DNA from: CAZGNZ01 sp964527215
Lineage (GTDB): Bacteria > Fidelibacterota > Marinisomatia > SCGC-AAA003-L08 > JACNLC01
NCBI GenBank assembly: GCA_964527215.1
Contig: CAZGNZ010000027.1
Span: forward strand, 1-58,611
Length of the DNA stretch: 58,611 nt
Direction of reading: 5' to 3'
Shown here piece after piece: positions 1-8,051 of the stretch. The stretch's first letter is position 1; each line of letters starts with the position of its first letter. Both the position numbers and the translations under genes were made by a program. Below the pieces are notes generated by a model. It ran no database searches. It saw only the letters and a program-made list of their open reading frames with translations, and had not been told where the DNA came from.

Positions 1-1564
1 CTTTTTTTCGTCTGCTGATATCACGGCAGATTACCTGCTCTGCTGATTTCCCTTGGTATTGAATTGGTATAACACTAACCTCTACAGGGATGGTTTTTCC
101 GAATTTAGTTATCGCAGCGGATTCATATTTATCCGGTACATCTTTACCCGCTATTCTATTTCGATAATATTCCAGTACTTTAGTTTTTTCGTCAGGTGAA
201 ATAAAATCAATGAAATTCTGTCCGACTAACTGCTCTGCTTTATATTCTGATATCTCTATCAACTGTTTATTCACATATTGTATCTTTCCGTCAGCAATTA
301 CAAAGATACTGTCATTTGAGCTTTCAATCAGGGTTCGGTATTTTTCTTCGCTCTGACTTAGTGCTTCAATCAATGATTTCTGCTCGGTGATGTCAATAAA
401 CATGGTCTGGGTGGCTGGTTCACCATTGAAAGCAATGAGTGTACTATGGATTTCCAGCCAGCGGACGCACCCGTTCTTATGTATAATCCTGTATTCTGAT
501 CTTGGGTTGACCTTATCACCCCTGATCCTTTTTTCAAATGTGCTGAAAAATCGCTGCCGATCATCAACGTGGATCAGGTCTCTCAGTTGGTCGGGAGAAA
601 AATCCATTAACTCATCAGGTGAAAATCCAGTTAATTTCTCCATGGGCTTACTTGCATAACTCAGCCTTACCGGATCACTTTGGGCAATTACCAAACCCTG
701 GATAGATGATTCGACCATGGTTTTGTATTTTTCCTCGTTTTCTCTTAACCTGTTCTCCACATTTTTCTGTTTGGTGATTTCCCGGGTCACTTCAACTGCA
801 CCAATGATTTGACCGTCGTCTTCTCTCACGGGGAAAGTTCTGATGAACCAATACCTGCCGTCAGGGGTGACCCTCTCCTGTTCCTGGGTTTTCCCTGTTT
901 CCATGGCTTGTAATACCGGGCAGCGATCGCAGGGTTCGCTGCGCTGTGCCCAAATCTCATAACAATATCTGCCATCCAAATCATCAATCGTTGCATTTAC
1001 AGAGTCGGCTGCCGCCTGGTTGGCCCATACCATTTGAAGATCATTATTTTGATACGACACCAGTTCTGACACACTTTGCAGAATGAGTCTTTTATCATGC
1101 TCGGATTTTTTAAGTGCATTTTCCGTGATTTTCAGCTGCTGCTGTCCAGCAAGGTGGTCAAAAGCCATCTTTATCTTATCGGGAATCAGGTCAGTAAAAT
1201 CCTTTGATTTCACTATGTAATCCAAAGCTCCCATCTTCATCATTTCAACCGCGATTTTGGCATCACCGGTTCCGGTCATGACCACAAAAGGCACATCCAA
1301 TCCTTGCTTAGTCAGATTTCCCAGCAGTTCCTTCACGCTCATATCCGGCAGATTGTATTCCAGGAGCAAGAGCGCATCCTTGTTTTCCATGATCAGTGAT
1401 GTGGCTTCTTCAGCTGTTCTGGATGACAGTGTTTTGAAGCCTTCTCGATTTAAACATCCATCAATGAGGTGGTTTAATTTGATATCGGCTTCCACAATAA
1501 TTACGGGTCGGAGCAGTTCATTTGCCTTCATCTTTGTCCTGGTTTCATCTTTTTGAATATGCAT
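1..1564 (-). CDS. Receiver/multi-PAS sensory protein, C-terminus outside window
   Basis: Open frame on the minus strand from an ATG at 1564, preceded by AAGGAG, running off the window start; 521 codons visible. Residues about 15-130 form a response-regulator receiver fold, with a VPFVVMTGTGD segment and the conserved Lys in IVKSKD. At least three PAS domains follow. The first carries a CDRC motif (PCDRCPV); linkers such as DITEQK and DISRRK are typical of PAS/PAC. The receiver is unusual: the segment that normally reads LLDY-LPDM is LLLEYNLPDM, so the phospho-accepting Asp is Glu, and the N-terminal acidic pair is VEAD. It may be phosphorylation-independent. A histidine kinase or GGDEF output probably lies beyond the edge; this is inference. 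Confidence 0.8.
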   Translation of the reverse strand, partial: MHIQKDETRTKMKANELLRPVIIVEADIKLNHLIDGCLNREGFKTLSSRTAEEATSLIMENKDALLLLEYNLPDMSVKELLGNLTKQGLDVPFVVMTGTGDAKIAVEMMKMGALDYIVKSKDFTDLIPDKIKMAFDHLAGQQQLKITENALKKSEHDKRLILQSVSELVSYQNNDLQMVWANQAAADSVNATIDDLDGRYCYEIWAQRSEPCDRCPVLQAMETGKTQEQERVTPDGRYWFIRTFPVREDDGQIIGAVEVTREITKQKNVENRLRENEEKYKTMVESSIQGLVIAQSDPVRLSYASKPMEKLTGFSPDELMDFSPDQLRDLIHVDDRQRFFSTFEKRIRGDKVNPRSEYRIIHKNGCVRWLEIHSTLIAFNGEPATQTMFIDITEQKSLIEALSQSEEKYRTLIESSNDSIFVIADGKIQYVNKQLIEISEYKAEQLVGQNFIDFISPDEKTKVLEYYRNRIAGKDVPDKYESAAITKFGKTIPVEVSVIPIQYQGKSAEQVICRDISRRKK

Positions 1565-2071
1565 GTTTCACTCCTTAAAAAAGATCAGGGATCCCAACAA
1601 TGCGCAAATACACACGAACCTGATTAATTCATGAGAATTCTGTTACGATGATTATCCGGGTCAATCCGCTGTGTTCCGTCAGGCGACGGATTTTCAATAT
1701 GTCAATAAAAAGATTTCGATGTACTATTCAGTACGCCTTCACCCAATTTCTTCGGTTGCCTTGTAAAATGAGAACCCTGCAGGTTCCATAAAGGAAAATA
1801 CTAATCGGAAACTCACCAGAAAAGGAGCAGGGGTGCACCCTTTTCCGCATTAACACATCTGCATCCCCTCATCACAAAGTTTCATGAATTTCCCATGCAA
1901 ACGATCAATTTGATACAGCCCCATTCGACTTATATGTACAATTATGCCTTTTTAAAATGCCTACATGTTCAACTTTGCCGAAAAGTGAAAAATCTGTTCG
2001 GTTTCAGTCGACAAATCACGGTACTGGAACCAGACTTCCGTTTGGATACAGGTTTGCATCCGCCCGGCCGG
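1565..2071. other. Intergenic region, no gene seen
   Basis: No convincing reading frame; a plus-strand frame at 1895-2515 is antisense to the cytochrome gene. It holds a short hairpin at about 1677-1690 (CCGTC/GACGG followed by ATTTTC) that resembles one unit of the dispersed multi-hairpin repeat, and a GAAAAGG/CCTTTTC hairpin near 1818-1847. Confidence 0.5.
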
Positions 2072-2683
2072 TTATTGACCATGGCAGTCGGAGCACTCCG
2101 GCGGGGCAATCAGATCTATATCGATATGGCAGTTCCGACAGTCATTATCATTGTGACCATGGAATTCAAGATGGTTTTCCGCCGGCTGATGGCATTGGAT
2201 GCAGCCGATGTCCGCATAGCGATGCTCCCAGACAGGCAGGTCCCAACCCAACACAGGATTGTGGCATGTACTGCAGTAGCTGACCGGAAATTCCTGAATG
2301 CTGTGATTCGGTTGATCCGTATTGTCGTATATATTCTGATGGCAATCCCCGCAGGCCATAAACGCGCTGAAGTGCAGAGGAGTGCAGCATTCAAAAGGGC
2401 TGTCACTGCATACTTGAGCCTCTTCGCAATCCAGCGGCTGAATAATAACATTCACCATTTCGATAACATCCAGAATATCAACCATCCCGTCCCAGTTCAT
2501 ATCGGCGGCCCATAATTCCCTGCTTCCAGGTTCCGGATTCACAACCTCAAGGATGATGCTGACCTCCTGAATGATGTCTAAAACATCCAGCGTACCGTCA
2601 CCGGTTATATCTCCGGGCAGCCATTGAATTTGAGAATACATCAATGATCCGGCGGTCAGAATACATAACAAAATATTCTTCAC
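2072..2683 (-). CDS. Secreted dockerin / five-heme cytochrome c protein
   Basis: 203 aa. An N-terminal signal peptide (MKNILLCILTAGSLMYS) predicts export. Residues about 23-85 contain two type I dockerin-like repeats with calcium-loop spacing (GDITGDGTLDVLDII and ADMNWDGMVDILDVI). Residues about 105-203 carry five CxxCH heme-attachment motifs: CGDCH, CSTCH, CIQCH, CRNCH and CSDCH. It should be a periplasmic or surface multiheme c-type cytochrome with a protein-docking module. No other redox gene is adjacent. The electron-transfer partner and whether a cohesin exists cannot be told from this window. The combination is visible directly; function is inferred from family motifs. Confidence 0.8.
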   Translation of the reverse strand: MKNILLCILTAGSLMYSQIQWLPGDITGDGTLDVLDIIQEVSIILEVVNPEPGSRELWAADMNWDGMVDILDVIEMVNVIIQPLDCEEAQVCSDSPFECCTPLHFSAFMACGDCHQNIYDNTDQPNHSIQEFPVSYCSTCHNPVLGWDLPVWEHRYADIGCIQCHQPAENHLEFHGHNDNDCRNCHIDIDLIAPPECSDCHGQ

Positions 2684-3407
2684 TGGAATTTCCTTTCACA
2701 AATGATGTTGACAAGAAGATTAGTTTCTGCGGTTGTGAAATTTACATATATCTTTCAGCTTCAGCCATAATTATTCAGGAAAATGCATTCGTTTACAGCT
2801 ATGATCTGTCCGGTCAATGATGCGATGTTGAGAATTTTGTCAGCGACAAGGGTGGCTGCACCGCCCGGCAGCGGCTGGCGGAAGGGCGGAGCAGAGAATC
2901 TTCTGAGCAGGAATGAACACGGACGTCTCATTGGTTCACGACGCATCACCGCCTCCTCGTCCGGCCCCCAGGAATCTTTAACATGTTTATTCATATTTAT
3001 ACTATTACTGCAGATTACTGCATATTTATATGTTTTATCAGGAATCATCCAGTATATTCATGTATACTATTGTTTACTCCTCAAGAGACTGATTATTGCG
3101 CCGATCTTATCAGTAGTGCTTCACGATCAACGTCACCGGGACAGACATTCCCGGCTCCGTGTTCATTCCATTCATCGATCGAAAGCAGCTAATAACATCA
3201 AAGCCGTGGGGCATATGGATATGCGCCGCGGAGATTCGGATACGGGGATCGACCCATCCAATCGAACCCTCATTCGAAACAGTTGAAAGCATGCATCACT
3301 TCAGACAGGAGGGCAAACCATCAGACCATGACATGCACCGCAGCTTGGGAAAATGCAGAATATGATATGATCTGATCCCTGATCGTCTGACAGGCAGCAT
3401 GCACTCC
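2684..3407. other. Intergenic region upstream of flagellin A1
   Basis: No supported gene; the frames at 2783-3286 and 2761-3048 overlap each other on opposite strands and look like noise. The region carries a candidate sigma-28 promoter at 3081-3107 and leads into the A1 leader hairpins. Confidence 0.5.
3081..3107 (+). promoter_or_regulatory. Candidate sigma-28 promoter for flagellin A1
   Basis: TCAAGAGA, an 11-bp spacer, then GCCGATCT. The spacing equals the sigma-28 consensus and the -10 core GCCGAT is intact, but the -35 is imperfect. It would give a leader of about 350 nt, longer than those of the other class A flagellins. Confidence 0.4.
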
Positions 3408-3455
3408 GTGACAAGGATGTCACATGACAAGGAAGTCAAAGCAGTAACAAGGAGG
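3408..3455 (+). promoter_or_regulatory. CsrA-type leader of flagellin A1: two GGA hairpins plus SD
   Basis: Hairpin 1 at 3408-3423 is GTGACA, loop AGGA, TGTCAC (perfect 6-bp stem). Hairpin 2 at 3425-3438 is TGAC, loop AAGGAA, GTCA. A third GGA sits in the Shine-Dalgarno AAGGAGG (3449-3455), itself flanked by AAC/TT. GGA-to-GGA spacing is 16 and 20 nt. The motif ACAAGGATG matches the CsrA/RsmA consensus (ACARGGAUG) known from other bacteria. Binding here is inferred from sequence only. Confidence 0.75.
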
Positions 3456-3462
3456 TTATTCA

Positions 3463-4308
3463 ATGAGCAATCTCATGCGAGTTGGCTCAAATGTTCAGGC
3501 GCTGAACGCCCTGAGACAGTTTGAGAAAACCAACAACTCCATCGCGGATTTACAATTCCGGCTCGCCACTGGAAAACGTATCAACTCCGCGCAGGACGAC
3601 ACAGCCGGCTATGCCATCGGCAATCTGCTGGAAAGCCGGACCATCGGTCTGCAGCAGGCCTACAAGAATGTAGGCAATGCACAGAACATACTGAATATCG
3701 CCCAGGGCGGTTACAATGCCCAGATGCAGATTCTCCAGGATATCAAAGCAAAGGTGGGGCAGGCATCAGACGACTCCATCGACAGCACCCAGCGGGCAGC
3801 CATTGACCGACAGGTGTCGGCACTGCTGGAAGAACTGGATGACATCATGTATCAGACCAAGTGGAACGGAGAAAGCGTTCTGGACGGTTCATCCAACGGC
3901 ACCTTTGCCTTTCAGGTGGGTGCGGAAGCGGAAGACACCCTGAATGTGGTACTGGATTCATCCAATTCCGCAGCGGTGGGTACCGATGATGTTGTATTGT
4001 CCACCATGGATCTGACAACCAGTTCCTCAACTGCCGCAGCAGCCATGGCAACGGTGGATAATGCCATCGCCAGTCTGGCTGAGTCGGTACAGACAGTGGG
4101 TAACTACCTGGTACGACTGAAAAGCAAAGAAGAGGCCCTTTCAGTATCGGTTACGAATACCGAAGCCGCAAGGAGCCGCATTGTGGATGCGGACTTTGCC
4201 GAAGAGCAGATGTCGCTGATGAAGTATCAGATTCTTCAGCAGACCGGTCTTTCGGCCCTTTCCCAGGCGAATTCAGCCCCGCAGGCAGTTCTCGCGTTAT
4301 TCCAGTAA
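3463..4308 (+). CDS. Flagellin A1 (class A)
   Basis: 281 aa. Builds the flagellar filament after secretion through the flagellar type III export apparatus. It has the conserved N-terminal D0/D1 block (MSNLMRVGSNVQALNALR; NSAQDDTAGYAI) and the C-terminal D1/D0 block (VDADFAEEQMSLMKYQILQQT, ending PQAVLALFQ). The middle is very short, so the surface-exposed D2/D3 domains of long flagellins are missing. The start is set by AAGGAGG eight bases upstream and by alignment with the other seven copies. An excisionase-like HTH gene follows 57 bp downstream with only a short hairpin (TAATCC/GGATTA, no T run) between, so the two are probably cotranscribed. Confidence 0.95.
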   Translation: MSNLMRVGSNVQALNALRQFEKTNNSIADLQFRLATGKRINSAQDDTAGYAIGNLLESRTIGLQQAYKNVGNAQNILNIAQGGYNAQMQILQDIKAKVGQASDDSIDSTQRAAIDRQVSALLEELDDIMYQTKWNGESVLDGSSNGTFAFQVGAEAEDTLNVVLDSSNSAAVGTDDVVLSTMDLTTSSSTAAAAMATVDNAIASLAESVQTVGNYLVRLKSKEEALSVSVTNTEAARSRIVDADFAEEQMSLMKYQILQQTGLSALSQANSAPQAVLALFQ

Positions 4309-4365
4309 TCCTGTAAAGGGATTATTGAAGCAGCTGTTTGAAAAGAGTATCAGAAAGGAGACAGC

Positions 4366-4557
4366 ATGAGTGGTATCATGAGTGTCAAGGAAGTTGCGAG
4401 CTTTTTGAGGATACGTGAGCAGACCGCCTACCGTCTGGTTCAGCAGGGCAAGATCCCTGCTGTTAAGATCGGAGGTCAGTGGAAGGTGATGTCAGATCAT
4501 CTGGACCGCATGTTCGAAGAAATGCTTGCAGAGAAGATGAAAGTTCTCAAGGAGTAA
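4366..4557 (+). CDS. Excisionase-like HTH protein 1
   Basis: 63 aa. Winged-helix/excisionase (AlpA, HTH_17, MerR-related) DNA-binding fold: SVKEVASFLRIREQTAYRLV, then QQGKIPAVKIGGQWKV, then a basic amphipathic tail (EEMLAEKMKVLKE). A good ribosome site, AAAGGAGA, precedes the ATG. It sits just after flagellin A1 and ahead of a strong terminator, so it is likely the second gene of a flagellin-HTH transcript. Close relatives follow flagellins B1 and B3, and one stands alone at 20513. A role as a DNA-binding regulator or architectural protein of the flagellin locus is inference; there is no recombinase nearby to support true excisionase activity. Confidence 0.85.
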   Translation: MSGIMSVKEVASFLRIREQTAYRLVQQGKIPAVKIGGQWKVMSDHLDRMFEEMLAEKMKVLKE

Positions 4558-4582
4558 AACCATTCTCCATCAGTTTTAAGTG

Positions 4583-4613
4583 CAGCCCGTCAGTCGACGG
4601 GCTGTTTTTGTTT
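4583..4613 (+). terminator. Rho-independent terminator after HTH1
   Basis: Perfect 9-bp stem CAGCCCGTC / GACGGGCTG with loop AGTC, followed by TTTTTGTTT. It closes the flagellin A1-HTH1 unit. Confidence 0.9.
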
Positions 4614-4885
4614 GTGCGCCCACCGGAAAAGGAACGGTATTCTGCCAGAAAACAATAGCGAACTCATTCCTTTTCAAATATCGAAATTCCATCAAATTTA
4701 TTGAATTCTATTGAATATTAACCATATTCACACAAACAAACACAATCATACTGATTGTTTTCTGTTGACTATAATTATCTTTGATTAAAATTAAGAACTC
4801 ATACATACTGACGACAATCATACCAGATGAATGGAATCGGGAAAAAACAATAGGCGGTTGGATTTTCCCAAATCAAAAAAGGAAA
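4614..4885. other. AT-rich promoter region of flagellin B1
   Basis: No gene. It contains a possible vegetative -35 (TTGACT near 4764). A degenerate sigma-28-like pair (TAAGAACT at 4792, GACGACAA at 4810) has a 10-bp spacer; neither is convincing. An open frame extending upstream of the B1 start passes through here but is not supported by homology. Confidence 0.4.
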
Positions 4886-4915
4886 TGAGCAGGGATGCTC
4901 ATAACTACACGGAGG
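4886..4915 (+). promoter_or_regulatory. CsrA-type leader hairpin of flagellin B1
   Basis: TGAGCA, loop GGGA, TGCTCA (4886-4901, perfect 6-bp stem), then the Shine-Dalgarno ACGGAGG ending at 4915. The two GGA triplets are 18 nt apart, suited to bridging by one CsrA dimer. The stem sequence differs from that of A1 while pairing is kept. Confidence 0.75.
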
Positions 4916-4923
4916 TTATCTGT

Positions 4924-5754
4924 ATGAGTGACTTAATGAGAGTGAATGCAAACATCCAGGCGATGCAGTCCCTGAAGTCTCTGGTTTCTATTAATACGAA
5001 ACTGGGGAATCATCAGTATCGGATGAGTACTGGTAAACGCATTAACACGGCACAGGACGACACTGCCGGTTATGCTATCTCAAAAGAACTGCAGGCACGG
5101 GTCAATGGTCTGAAACAGGCCAGCGCCAATGTTGGCAACGCAAAAAACATCCTGAACATTGCAGAAGGCGGCTATCAGTCCCAGATGGCAATCCTTCAGA
5201 CAATTAAGGATAAGGTTATCCAGGCAGCAGACGATTCTCTGAACAGCGATCAGAGAACTGCCATTAATAACCAGGTGACGGCTCTGTTGAATGAATTGGA
5301 CGATATCAGTGCACAGACAAAATGGAACGGTGAAGCGCTTATGGGCGGTTCCACCAAAAACTTCCAGGTCGGGACCGATCAGGGAGACAGCATTGCAGTC
5401 TCACTGGATGCATCCACGTCAGCGTCTGTTGGCGCAAGCACCGATGTCAGTTCAATTGACTTGACCACCCAGTCCGGTGCATCCTCGGCAATCGGAACCA
5501 TAGACAGTGCAATCTCGGCACTATCTTCTTCAATCCAGGAAGTCGGTGATTACCAGGTACGTCTGTCAACCAAACAGAATTCCCTGGCGGTAAGTGTCAC
5601 CAACACGGAGGCTGTGCGAAGCTCCATTGAGGATGCTGATTTCGCAACTGAGCAGATGGAAGTACTGAAGCTTCAGATTCTGCAGCAGACTGCACTGAGT
5701 TCGTTCTCCCAGTCCAATGCTGCTCCTCAGACTGTGCTCTCTCTGTTCCGGTAG
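4924..5754 (+). CDS. Flagellin B1 (class B)
   Basis: 276 aa filament subunit. The reading frame is open upstream to 4831, but the start at 4924 is chosen because GGAGG lies eight bases before it and the protein then begins MSDLMRVNANIQAMQSL like its homologues. Class B signature: QYRMSTGKR, AISKELQARV, TIKDKVIQAADDSLNSDQR, LMGGSTKNFQVG, SIQEVGDYQ. The C-terminus ends PQTVLSLFR. It has D0/D1 only, with no large variable domain. It is followed 68 bp later by HTH2, probably in one transcript. Confidence 0.95.
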   Translation: MSDLMRVNANIQAMQSLKSLVSINTKLGNHQYRMSTGKRINTAQDDTAGYAISKELQARVNGLKQASANVGNAKNILNIAEGGYQSQMAILQTIKDKVIQAADDSLNSDQRTAINNQVTALLNELDDISAQTKWNGEALMGGSTKNFQVGTDQGDSIAVSLDASTSASVGASTDVSSIDLTTQSGASSAIGTIDSAISALSSSIQEVGDYQVRLSTKQNSLAVSVTNTEAVRSSIEDADFATEQMEVLKLQILQQTALSSFSQSNAAPQTVLSLFR

Positions 5755-5822
5755 AACTCATTACAATAAGGTAAGGTGAAAAATGAGCACCTGTTTGTTA
5801 AACCTTAAAGGAGTTTGCTGGA

Positions 5823-6014
5823 ATGAAAGAGATCATGGGTATTAAAGATGTATCAACTTACTTGAATATAAAAGAACAGACAGTCTATCGGTTGGTACAA
5901 CAGGGAAAAATACCTGCCATAAAAATAGGAGGTCAATGGAAGGTAAAAGCTGAACACATCGATAGGATGTTTGATGAAATACTGAACGAAAAGCTAAAAG
6001 AACTGAAAAGTTAA
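5823..6014 (+). CDS. Excisionase-like HTH protein 2
   Basis: 63 aa, clearly homologous to HTH1 and HTH3: GIKDVSTYLNIKEQTVYRLV, QQGKIPAIKIGGQWKV, and the tail RMFDEILNEKLKELK. It starts at an ATG preceded by AAAGGAG. It lies directly after flagellin B1 and is closed by a terminator at 6031. Predicted DNA-binding protein; its target is unknown. The strict conservation of the recognition segment among copies argues for one shared DNA target. Confidence 0.85.
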   Translation: MKEIMGIKDVSTYLNIKEQTVYRLVQQGKIPAIKIGGQWKVKAEHIDRMFDEILNEKLKELKS

Positions 6015-6030
6015 AACGAGTTCTCCAAAA

Positions 6031-6059
6031 AGCCCCCACCACCAGGGGGCTTTTTTTTT
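6031..6059 (+). terminator. Rho-independent terminator after HTH2
   Basis: AGCCCCC / GGGGGCT stem with a seven-base loop, followed by nine Ts. Ends the flagellin B1-HTH2 unit. Confidence 0.9.
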
Positions 6060-6899
6060 GCCCTGTTACACATTTGAGAAACCTTTGTTTTGTCACTATT
6101 TCCACTACAATGTAATGGTTGCGATGTCCGAAGGCACTCGAAATCAGTGAATCGTTGTTTGAATCCCACACCTTTCCGAAAATATCCAACCCACTCATAA
6201 TACTCCTTTAACTCCATTGAATTCCTTTTACCCATCCGCTTCCTTCCGGGTTGGCAATGGATAAGGGATATCCATAGTATTAGCCCGGATATTTCATGAG
6301 ACTTCGCAATGAGATGATGAAAATGATTGATTCTACAAGGCATATGAAGAAAAATGAGTGAAATCGTACTGGACAGTACGTTGAGAACATTTTTCGAGTA
6401 TAACGCTGTAGAATTGAGCAGATCCATCATCGGAATAGATTTCTCATGAAATATTCGGGTTAGATAGCATTGCGAAGCAGAAATCTGAAATTAATCCAAA
6501 CAGGGTGGATATTCGGATTTCAGCATTTATTCATTTCAGCTTCAATAACAGAGACTCTTTGATAATACCTATAATACAGGTGAACGAAAGAGCTGTCGCG
6601 TCTGACCCTGAAATCGAACTGGTGAAATCCAGTATTCTCAAATTATCATTTTCGATATCCTGATTCTTGATATGATCTGAACGAGCAGGCAGCGGGACCA
6701 GGTGCTCACCGCCCGCGAAGGAATCATTCGGAATCTATCTTGTTTTGGAAGCTGCTTCTGATTTGAAACAGGTTTTGCGCTCCTGAATCTCGAAATACTT
6801 AACTTCAATATTGTCAACTCACAATAGACATACACTACACAATGCTATGCACATTTTATACATTTATAAATATTTTTACCGTTTTTTATACATTTTTAC
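6060..6899. other. Long intergenic region between HTH2 and flagellin A2
   Basis: No credible gene; a minus-strand frame at 6011-6430 runs through the terminator and has no family features. The region holds an inverted-repeat element (6281-6462) and becomes AT-rich toward the A2 promoter. Confidence 0.5.
6281..6462. repeat. MITE-like element with 21-bp inverted repeats
   Basis: The left arm 6281-6301 (TAGCCCGGATATTTCATGAGA) and the reverse complement of 6442-6462 match at 19 of 21 positions. The interior is about 140 bp, without a gene, and includes a small CGTACT/AGTACG hairpin. A further 10-bp inverted match (CTTCGCAATG at 6302, CATTGCGAAG at 6468) lies just inside the left and just outside the right arm. 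Possibly a non-autonomous mobile element or a structured repeat; no target-site duplication is evident. Confidence 0.5.
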
Positions 6900-6926
6900 T
6901 AAAGTATACTGATATCCTGCCGATAA
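6900..6926 (+). promoter_or_regulatory. Sigma-28 promoter of flagellin A2
   Basis: TAAAGTAT, exactly 11 bp, GCCGATAA: an excellent match to the FliA/sigma-28 consensus. Transcription would start near 6933, upstream of the CsrA-type hairpin, placing that hairpin in the 5' leader. Confidence 0.9.
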
Positions 6927-6958
6927 TATGACCAGAAGGCTTTTTAAAACAATGTTTC

Positions 6959-6988
6959 GACAAGGATGTCAATTCAAAAACACGGAGG
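6959..6988 (+). promoter_or_regulatory. CsrA-type leader hairpin of flagellin A2
   Basis: GACA, loop AGGA, TGTC (6959-6970), followed by ACGGAGG (SD, GGA at 6984). GGA spacing is 20 nt. The core ACAAGGATG is a consensus CsrA site. Confidence 0.75.
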
Positions 6989-6994
6989 TTTATA

Positions 6995-7840
6995 ATGAGT
7001 AACCTGATGAGAATCGGATCAAATGTCCAGGCCTTGAACGCCTTAAGACAGTTTGAAAATACCAACACCCAAATGGCGGAAATCCAATTCCGCATGGCAA
7101 CCGGCAAGCGGATCAACAACGCTCAGGATGATACGGCCGGATACGCAATCGGCAATCTTCTGGAAAGCCGCACTATTGGTCTTCAGCAGGCCTATAAAAA
7201 TGTTGGCAATGCTAAAAATATTCTGAATATCGCTCAGGGCGGATACAGTGCCCAGATGGCAATTCTCCAGGATATCAAAGCAAAAGCCAGTCAGGCATCG
7301 GATGATTCACTGGATACTGACCAGCGGTCAGCCATCAACGACCAGGTTAATGCGCTGCTGGAGGAACTGGATGACATTCAGGCCCAGATCAAGTGGAACG
7401 GCGTTAGTATTCTCAGCGGCGGTTCAGAAGGCGAATTCAGTTTTCAGGTCGGTGCAGATTCCACGGATGTGCTGCATGTAGATCTGGACGCATCTTCATC
7501 CAATAATATTGGTGAAAGTGTGGATCTGGTTGGAAATATGGATTTGATCACCAGTGCAACCACTGCCGCGGACTCCCTGAATTACATTGACGATGCCATC
7601 GCCGCGCTGGCCAGCTCGGTTCAGGAAGTCGGTAACTACCTGGTTCGCCTGGAATCCAAAGAAGAAGCCCTTTCGGTATCTATTACAAATACAGAAGCAG
7701 CCCGCAGTCGGATTGAGGATGCAGACTTTGCCGAAGAGCAGATGGAACTGATGAAACTTCAAATATTGCAGCAGACCGGATTGACGGCCCTTTCTCAGGC
7801 CAATGCCGCACCGCAGGCCGTTCTGGCACTCTTCCAGTAA
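6995..7840 (+). CDS. Flagellin A2 (class A)
   Basis: 281 aa filament protein, almost identical to A4 across the whole length, including a shared middle segment (SILSGGSEGEFSFQVG). N-terminus MSNLMRIGSNVQALNALR; C-terminus PQAVLALFQ; D0/D1 architecture only. The start is set by GGAGG six bases upstream. It is transcribed alone from a consensus sigma-28 promoter and ends at a terminator at 7862. Unlike A1, no HTH gene follows. Confidence 0.95.
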   Translation: MSNLMRIGSNVQALNALRQFENTNTQMAEIQFRMATGKRINNAQDDTAGYAIGNLLESRTIGLQQAYKNVGNAKNILNIAQGGYSAQMAILQDIKAKASQASDDSLDTDQRSAINDQVNALLEELDDIQAQIKWNGVSILSGGSEGEFSFQVGADSTDVLHVDLDASSSNNIGESVDLVGNMDLITSATTAADSLNYIDDAIAALASSVQEVGNYLVRLESKEEALSVSITNTEAARSRIEDADFAEEQMELMKLQILQQTGLTALSQANAAPQAVLALFQ

Positions 7841-7861
7841 GAACTCATCAGGTTATCAAGT

Positions 7862-7890
7862 GGGGGTCTCAAAGTGGGACCCCTTTTTTT
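7862..7890 (+). terminator. Rho-independent terminator after flagellin A2
   Basis: GGGGTC / GACCCC stem with a nine-base loop and seven Ts. Confidence 0.9.
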
Positions 7891-7963
7891 TATAAGTATT
7901 TTGCCGATTCCATGAATATTTATTGTTTAATAATATATTACACTGATTAACAAACATTATTAT

Positions 7964-7990
7964 TAAAGTCTGCTCTATTTATGCCGATAC
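7964..7990 (+). promoter_or_regulatory. Sigma-28 promoter of flagellin A3
   Basis: TAAAGTCT, 11 bp, GCCGATAC. The leader downstream carries an AGCTGC/GCAGCT hairpin (8009-8025, loop ATTAA) but no GGA-loop hairpin. Confidence 0.88.
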
Positions 7991-8051
7991 TATTATTGTG
8001 ACACCTGCAGCTGCATTAAGCAGCTCAATCAAATTCAGGTAAGGAGGCCAT

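Noticed and set aside
1895..2515. 206-aa plus-strand reading frame
   Set aside because: Antisense to the dockerin-cytochrome gene, which has clear signal peptide and heme motifs; this frame has no recognisable features.
2783..3286. 167-aa plus-strand frame upstream of flagellin A1
   Set aside because: No ribosome site or family motif; overlaps the candidate promoter and a competing opposite frame.
4366..6014. HTH1/HTH2 as prophage or integrative-element excisionases
   Set aside because: No integrase, attachment-site repeats or phage genes are nearby; repeated pairing with flagellins argues for a host role.
6011..6430. 139-aa minus-strand frame
   Set aside because: Passes through the HTH2 terminator and the inverted-repeat element; composition is not protein-like.
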